DNA from: Candidatus Scalindua sp.
GTDB taxonomy: Bacteria; Planctomycetota; Brocadiia; Brocadiales; Scalinduaceae
Assembly: GCA_021776915.1 (NCBI GenBank)
Contig: JAIQZU010000081.1
Coordinates: 124,001-188,000, forward strand
Length of the DNA stretch: 64,000 bases
Direction: 5' to 3'
Shown here: positions 59,759-64,000 of the stretch, in pieces
Layout of the letters: the number at the start of each line of letters is the position of its first letter
Position numbering within the stretch: the first letter of the stretch is position 1
Notes under the pieces: generated by a model
What the model was told of the DNA's origin: nothing
Database searches by the model: none
What the model saw: the letters and a program-made list of their open reading frames with translations, nothing else
Position numbers and translations under genes: made by a program

Positions 59759-61107
59759 ATTCCTATCTCTTTCTTCATAATTTTCGCAATATCATTTGCT
59801 ATTTTCTGAATCTCTCTTTTGTTCTCGCCCTCAATCATAATCCTGCACAGGTTCTCTGTGCCCGAATACCGGACAAGTACTCTTCCTTTTTTCCCCAACT
59901 TTGATTCAGCATCCCTGATATTTTTATTCACTTTCAACTTGTTAATATCTTTCTTCTCCTTTACATTAACATTAACAAGCACCTGCGGCAGTGATTTCAT
60001 ACACTCTGCCAGTTTGCTCAACTTTTCGCCCCGCTCTTTCATAATTCTCAACAATTGCAGGGCAGAGATTATTCCATCTCCCGTTGTTGTATAATTTGAG
60101 AATATTATATGCCCGGATTGCTCTCCTCCTAATACGTATCCTTTTTTCCTCATCTCGTCAACAACATATCTGTCACCAATCTTTGTTTTAACTACTTTTA
60201 CACTTTCTCTTTCCATTGCAAAATCAAAGCCTTTGTTGGTCATTATAGTAACAACAACACTGTTTTTGACAAGCGCACCTCTCTTCTTCATGTCAATAGC
60301 ACATATTGCAATTATGTGATCGCCATCAATATTTCTTCCTTTTTCATCACAAACTATAACCCTATCCGCATCACCGTCTAACGCTATTCCAATATGTGCC
60401 TTTTCTTTTTTCACTACATCCATCATCTTTTCTGGATGCAATGCACCGCAATTCAGATTTATGTTCAATCCATCCGGCCTGTCATTCAGCACAATAACCT
60501 CTGCTCCCAGCTCACTTAATATATGCGGTGCAGTGTTATATGCGGCGCCATTGGCACAATCCAGTACTATCCTTAATCCTTTCAGGCTCATGCTCTCTAC
60601 GGAAGCCTTTGCAAATTCTATATATCTTCCATTAGCATCATCGACTCTATGCGCCTTCCCGATCAAATCGCCTTTTATATGTTCTGTCTTTACTTTTGCT
60701 GATAGAACATATTTTTCGATCTCATCCTCAACATTATCCGGAAGCTTATATCCATCCTCGCTAAAAATCTTTATTCCATTATCTTCAGCAGGATTATGTG
60801 AAGCGCTGAGAACAATACCTGCATCAGCATTTAACGATTTAGTTAGATGTGCAATGGCGGGCGTCGGCATAGGGCCAACAAGTAAAACATCTGCACCCAC
60901 TGATACAATCCCGGATGCCAGGGCGTTTTCAATCATATAACCGCTCAATCTGGTATCTTTTCCTATAACAAATTTAGGTTTCTTCTTTCCGCATTTTTCT
61001 TTGAAAACATGGGCAGTAGCTTTTCCTATACTTAATACCATTTCAGGGGTCATTGGAAATATATTCGCTACTCCTCTTATTCCATCTGTTCCAAATAATT
61101 TTCCCAT
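59755..61107 (-). CDS. glmM: Phosphoglucosamine mutase
   Basis: The 450-residue alpha-D-phosphohexomutase has MGKLFGTDGIRGVANIFPMTP at the start, catalytic serine in VLSASHNPAEDNGIKIF, the metal loop ALDGDADRVIVCDE and LGGEQSGHIIFSNYTTTGDG, and a phosphate-binding RYSGTENLCRIMIEG. This matches GlmM, which interconverts glucosamine 6- and 1-phosphates ahead of the GlmU-like enzyme. The two genes overlap by four bases. Confidence 0.94.
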   Translation of the reverse strand: MGKLFGTDGIRGVANIFPMTPEMVLSIGKATAHVFKEKCGKKKPKFVIGKDTRLSGYMIENALASGIVSVGADVLLVGPMPTPAIAHLTKSLNADAGIVLSASHNPAEDNGIKIFSEDGYKLPDNVEDEIEKYVLSAKVKTEHIKGDLIGKAHRVDDANGRYIEFAKASVESMSLKGLRIVLDCANGAAYNTAPHILSELGAEVIVLNDRPDGLNINLNCGALHPEKMMDVVKKEKAHIGIALDGDADRVIVCDEKGRNIDGDHIIAICAIDMKKRGALVKNSVVVTIMTNKGFDFAMERESVKVVKTKIGDRYVVDEMRKKGYVLGGEQSGHIIFSNYTTTGDGIISALQLLRIMKERGEKLSKLAECMKSLPQVLVNVNVKEKKDINKLKVNKNIRDAESKLGKKGRVLVRYSGTENLCRIMIEGENKREIQKIANDIAKIMKKEIGI

Positions 61108-61203
61108 TAATATTCACCTGCTTAAAAGTTAAATACCGAAAGGTTGTAAGAGAGTGGTATGGAGTTTAAAGGCCGGATATTGAGAACGGGTAACAGCAAA
61201 GAG

Positions 61204-61251
61204 AAAAAAACTTGTTTGACAGGCACTTGCTTTAAACAAGCGCCTGTCAAA
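61204..61251 (-). terminator. Intrinsic terminator of the HU gene
   Basis: TTTGACAGGC-A-CTTG / CAAG-C-GCCTGTCAAA pair as a 14-bp stem with one A.C mismatch around a 7-base loop (61215-61251). On the minus strand a run of seven T (61204-61210) follows. It lies ~110 bp past the HU stop, before glmM. Confidence 0.7.
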
Positions 61252-61359
61252 AAGGTGCTCAGATTAAAACTACTCACGGCTTAAAAGCGTTTTTACAATG
61301 GAACTGTCGCGTATTTATGTTTTTGCTTAAAGTGAGACCCACGGCAATCTTGACAAGAT

Positions 61360-61629
61360 TCAAACCATATCTTTAAATTTCTTGCCTACCTTAAAACCTA
61401 CTGTTCTGCTGGCTTTAATCTTAATTGTTTCTCCGGTTTGGGGGTTTCTTCCAGTTCGGGCTTTCCTTTTCTTTATCGAAAAAGTACCAAACCCTATCAG
61501 CTGAGCGCTTTTATCTTTCTTTACACCCTTACTGATACCACATAATACAGCATTTACAGCTCTCTCCCCCCCAGCCTTTGATGTTCCCAACTCTTTTGCT
61601 ACCGCTTCAACTAAGTCCTGCTTATTCAT
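61360..61629 (-). CDS. HU-type DNA-binding protein
   Basis: The 89-residue protein is a full-length HU/IHF-family nucleoid protein: MNKQDLVEAVAKELGTSKAG, IGFGTFSIKKRKARTGRNPQTGETI (beta-arm with RNP tip) and TVGFKVGKKFKDMV. A GAAAGGGGG ribosome site precedes the ATG. HU bends and compacts DNA as a dimer. It lies 57 bp after fabZ on the same strand. Confidence 0.94.
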   Translation of the reverse strand: MNKQDLVEAVAKELGTSKAGGERAVNAVLCGISKGVKKDKSAQLIGFGTFSIKKRKARTGRNPQTGETIKIKASRTVGFKVGKKFKDMV

Positions 61630-61686
61630 AAATCCCCCTTTCTAAAAAGGAAAAAACCAAAAAAACTATATTGTTAACAACCCCCA

Positions 61687-62160
61687 TTAGATTGCCATGC
61701 CAATTATCTTACCTTCAAATACAAGTTTGCCATTTGCTATTCCCTGAGTATCAAAGATAGCTCTCCTGGCTCTTAATTCTGTGTTTTTCGCAATAATAAT
61801 CAGCTTGTCACCAGGGAGCACTTGACCTCGAAACTTAACCTTGTCAATACCGCCAAAGCCAAAAAATTTATCACTTTGCAAAGAACTCTTAAAATAATAG
61901 GTACAAAGCTGTGCAGCTGCTTCCACCATCAACACGCCAGGGAAAAGCGGACGCCCAGGGATATGCCCACGTACCCAAAACTCATCATTTTTAACGTCCT
62001 TAAATCCAATAATTATTTTGTTTTCAGGGTCATATTTAATTATTCCATTTAATAGTTCCATTTCATAACGATGTGGAACTACGGCCCTGATTCCCTCAAT
62101 ATCTGCCGTTACATCATTTAAATCAATTGTATCTAAATCTACTAAGAATTTTTGAGGCAT
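61687..62160 (-). CDS. fabZ: 3-hydroxyacyl-ACP dehydratase, FabZ type
   Basis: The 157-residue hotdog-fold enzyme has VVPHRYEMELLNGII, then EFWVRGHIPGRPLFPGVLMVEAAAQL with the catalytic His of GHIPG and the Glu in MVEAAAQ. IDKVKFRGQVLPGDKLIII follows. It dehydrates 3-hydroxyacyl-ACP in fatty-acid elongation. The dipeptide EF-WV in place of EFFF and an N-terminal VDLDTIDLNDVTADI are a little unlike E. coli FabZ. Next to HU and tRNA-Met. Confidence 0.87.
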   Translation of the reverse strand: MPQKFLVDLDTIDLNDVTADIEGIRAVVPHRYEMELLNGIIKYDPENKIIIGFKDVKNDEFWVRGHIPGRPLFPGVLMVEAAAQLCTYYFKSSLQSDKFFGFGGIDKVKFRGQVLPGDKLIIIAKNTELRARRAIFDTQGIANGKLVFEGKIIGMAI

Positions 62161-62214
62161 TGCAAAATACTATTATTAAGACATATCTTTGTCAATAGAA
62201 AATTATATTAAAGG

Positions 62215-62241
62215 AAAAACAAGCAGGTTATCGCCTGCGTT
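62215..62241 (-). terminator. Intrinsic terminator after tRNA-Met
   Basis: On the minus strand, GCAGG-CGATAA-CCTGC is flanked by AAAC and TTGTTTTT, ~30 bases past the CCA end of the tRNA. Confidence 0.7.
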
Positions 62242-62269
62242 TGAATCATTGCGAAAATTCCAAAAGATA

Positions 62270-62347
<78 letters not shown>

Positions 62348-62509
62348 CAAAGAAAGGACATCTTGTTAAAGATAACTGTTATCAAAGCTTCGCATTATAT
62401 ATCCTATAGACCAAGTCGTCAATTTATAATTGCAACACAGAATAGCGGCAGAGGCCGGAGGAAAAAACTCTGCCTCCATGCTGAGGCTGTCTGGGAGACT
62501 GATGTACTG

Positions 62510-62863
62510 TCATTTCCTGCTTTCTATCTCTTTCTTAATCTTTTCGACATTCGGGCCAAAGCTGCTTCTGCCATATTGCTCCAATAATTTGTCATACTTG
62601 TAACTCCTTGCGGAAGCCAGTCCCAAACCGTCACCCTGTACACCGTATTCATAGACCATAATTACCTCCTGCCTCGTATCAACCAGATAGAACGATTCTC
62701 TATTATTTTGCTGGTTGCCTACTAATGCAAATACGTGCCTTGCACCCGCTCCGCCATCACCCTGGGCAATAACATAATTTGGCGAAGTCTTAAAAAGTAC
62801 AAGCAGAAGCAACACTATAATAATGCCCAGCAGGATTGTGTTTAATCCCTGTTTCTTAAACAT
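62510..62863 (-). CDS. Small single-TM protein of unknown function, next to a secretin gene
   Basis: The ~117-residue protein has one N-terminal TM segment (TILLGIIIVLLLLVLF, ~10-25) and a hydrophilic part with GGAGARHVFALVGNQQNNRESF, YLVDTRQEVIMVYEYG and a charged C-terminal helix (NVEKIKKEIESRK). The second ATG, 62863, is favoured because GGAGG at 62872-62876 lies eight bases upstream; ATG 62869 is only two bases away. It is 41 bp downstream of the secretin gene on the same strand, so it may belong to the same secretion or pilus locus. The family is unknown to me. Confidence 0.65.
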   Translation of the reverse strand: MFKKQGLNTILLGIIIVLLLLVLFKTSPNYVIAQGDGGAGARHVFALVGNQQNNRESFYLVDTRQEVIMVYEYGVQGDGLGLASARSYKYDKLLEQYGRSSFGPNVEKIKKEIESRK

Positions 62864-62904
62864 TTCCATAACCTCCGGAATTAACGTTTATATGTTTTAG
62901 ATTT

Positions 62905-64000
62905 TTATCTTCCATACGTTGGGAATTTGATTCCTGCATCTCTCTTTTCCCTTGCAAAGGCACGGGCTTCTTCTTCCTCCCTGATCAAAATTGTTGGTTT
63001 TATGAGTATAATCAGATTACCTGCGGTGGTAATATCTCTATCGATCACATCGCTGGAAAACAATCTTTTTACAATAGGAATCTTGGAAAGAATTGGGACA
63101 CCTTTTGATGTTCTCGTTTCCGAGCTTTTGCCTAAACCACCAATCATAAGGATGCCTTTATCAGGCACACAAACAGTAACAGATAATTCCTGCTTAACGG
63201 TTGTAGGGATCTGTATTTGGTTAACATTGGCTGGCGTAATTACATCTCCTGTTCCGTCGACGGTACCGCCGCCGGTTGTAAAAGCTTCATCATTAAATGT
63301 AACAGAAGTGATAACAGGATGTACTTCCAGATAGACATATTTCCTGTCAGCGCTTACAACGGGCCTTACGCTAAATGTGGTACCGTCGTCTATTTCGGCC
63401 ATCACAGGCTGAGGTGTCTGGCTCACAATTGTATAACTTTCTACATAACTTGTCGTTGTCACTACTTTAATAGTCCCTCTCTGAGTGTTAGACAGGGTTA
63501 TCTTGGGAGCTGTTACTGTCTCTGCCTCATCGCTCTCCTGCACCGCCTTCAAAAAACCCTTGAGGAAGAAACCATCGAATATCTGGTAAGTAAGATTTAT
63601 ACCTGTTGCTGCTCCCAAAGCATTAGTTGTTCCTGTGTCTATAAACGTATCACCCGCTTCGGTAAAGATACCCCTTCTTTTGGGGTCGTCTGCTCCTTGA
63701 GTAAAGTCCAATTCATTTATATTGTTTCCAAATGCCTCCAGGAAATTATCCGAGACGGCAATAAAGCGCGCCTCGATAGCTATTTGAAGATCTGCAGAAG
63801 ACCTCAGGGCAGAGAGGAGGCCTTCTACCTCTTTGTGCGCATCCAGTGTATGAGTAACTACGATATCGCCCAGCATCCCCTCCCGCGCCGCTATCATGCC
63901 CTTCCCCCCATTCGCCGACCATGATGCAGGCTCTATGGTGCCGGTAATCAAATCAATAATCTCCTGAACCCTGTCAAAGGCGCCCTTGCCCTCTCCCGCA
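62905..64000 (-). CDS. Secretin (type II/III secretion outer-membrane pore), N-terminus outside window
   Basis: The frame remains open to base 64000, so only ~365 C-terminal residues are seen. They include an N-domain end (DIVVTHTLDAHKEVEGLLSA), then LQIAIEARFIAVSDNFLEAF, a strand-rich secretin core (VTAPKITLSNTQRGTIKV, FSVRPVVSADRKYVYLEVHP) and the secretin hallmark VCVPDKGILMIGGLGKSSE followed by GVPILSKIPIVKRLFS. It ends with LIILIKPTILI and a charged tail. Secretins form the outer-membrane channel of type II secretion or type IV pili. Confidence 0.88.
   Translation of the reverse strand, partial: AGEGKGAFDRVQEIIDLITGTIEPASWSANGGKGMIAAREGMLGDIVVTHTLDAHKEVEGLLSALRSSADLQIAIEARFIAVSDNFLEAFGNNINELDFTQGADDPKRRGIFTEAGDTFIDTGTTNALGAATGINLTYQIFDGFFLKGFLKAVQESDEAETVTAPKITLSNTQRGTIKVVTTTSYVESYTIVSQTPQPVMAEIDDGTTFSVRPVVSADRKYVYLEVHPVITSVTFNDEAFTTGGGTVDGTGDVITPANVNQIQIPTTVKQELSVTVCVPDKGILMIGGLGKSSETRTSKGVPILSKIPIVKRLFSSDVIDRDITTAGNLIILIKPTILIREEEEARAFAREKRDAGIKFPTYGR

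Noticed and set aside
63217..63924. 235-codon plus-strand frame opposite the secretin gene
   Set aside because: Antisense of a clear secretin; cysteine-rich text with no family pattern.

Overview
The window is about 64 kb of a moderately AT-rich bacterial chromosome with roughly 60 genes, two tRNAs and many short palindromic repeats. The gene content suggests a Gram-negative planctomycete, most probably an anammox-type Brocadiales relative. Supporting this are a secretin, lipoproteins and outer-membrane-type barrels alongside an mcsA-mcsB-clpC operon, a stand-alone c-type cytochrome, and several protein types I associate with that group. No hydrazine-metabolism gene lies in the window, so the lineage is an inference.

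1-20 kb (+ strand) is an accessory metabolic and signalling region. It holds the end of a secreted domain-repeat protein, a GT-C glycosyltransferase, an outer-membrane barrel and a small cytochrome c. A signalling operon follows (hybrid histidine kinase, receiver, receiver-adenylate cyclase). Then come a DUF547 protein, an iron-sulfur flavoprotein, a TlpA-like thioredoxin, a DinB-like protein, an AhpD/CMD protein, a PiT phosphate transporter, a BcsA-like GT2, a DUF3179 protein, a second GT-C enzyme and a radical-SAM/SPASM protein fused to an ArsM-type arsenite methyltransferase. All four ArsM cysteines are present. The last ten genes look like a candidate organoarsenical (arsenosugar-like) or modified-glycan locus.

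20-31 kb is poorly characterised. It has a minus-strand three-gene cassette led by a TIGR04255-type protein, a pair of unknown genes with a decayed partial copy, a 1580-residue membrane-anchored pentapeptide-repeat protein with four copies of a non-repeat insert, a zinc-ribbon protein, a lone receiver with Glu in place of the phospho-acceptor Asp, a redox protein lacking its usual ferredoxin domain, and a SprT/DUF2786 protein.

31-64 kb is mostly housekeeping: thiL-tsaE-mutL, rpsU, a TIGR01212 radical SAM protein, tRNA-Gly, a NlpD-like lipoprotein, a HIT protein, dgt-ispD, two SHOCT lipoproteins, radA, mcsA-mcsB-clpC, a Hps-RraA fusion, queD, serA, hsp20-dnaJ, a HAD-YvcK fusion, a GlmU-like gene with glmM, HU, fabZ, tRNA-Met and the end of a secretin gene. 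Spacers carry at least four families of dispersed palindromes. One of them sits inside the reading frame of the DUF3179 gene, flanked by a 5-bp direct repeat.
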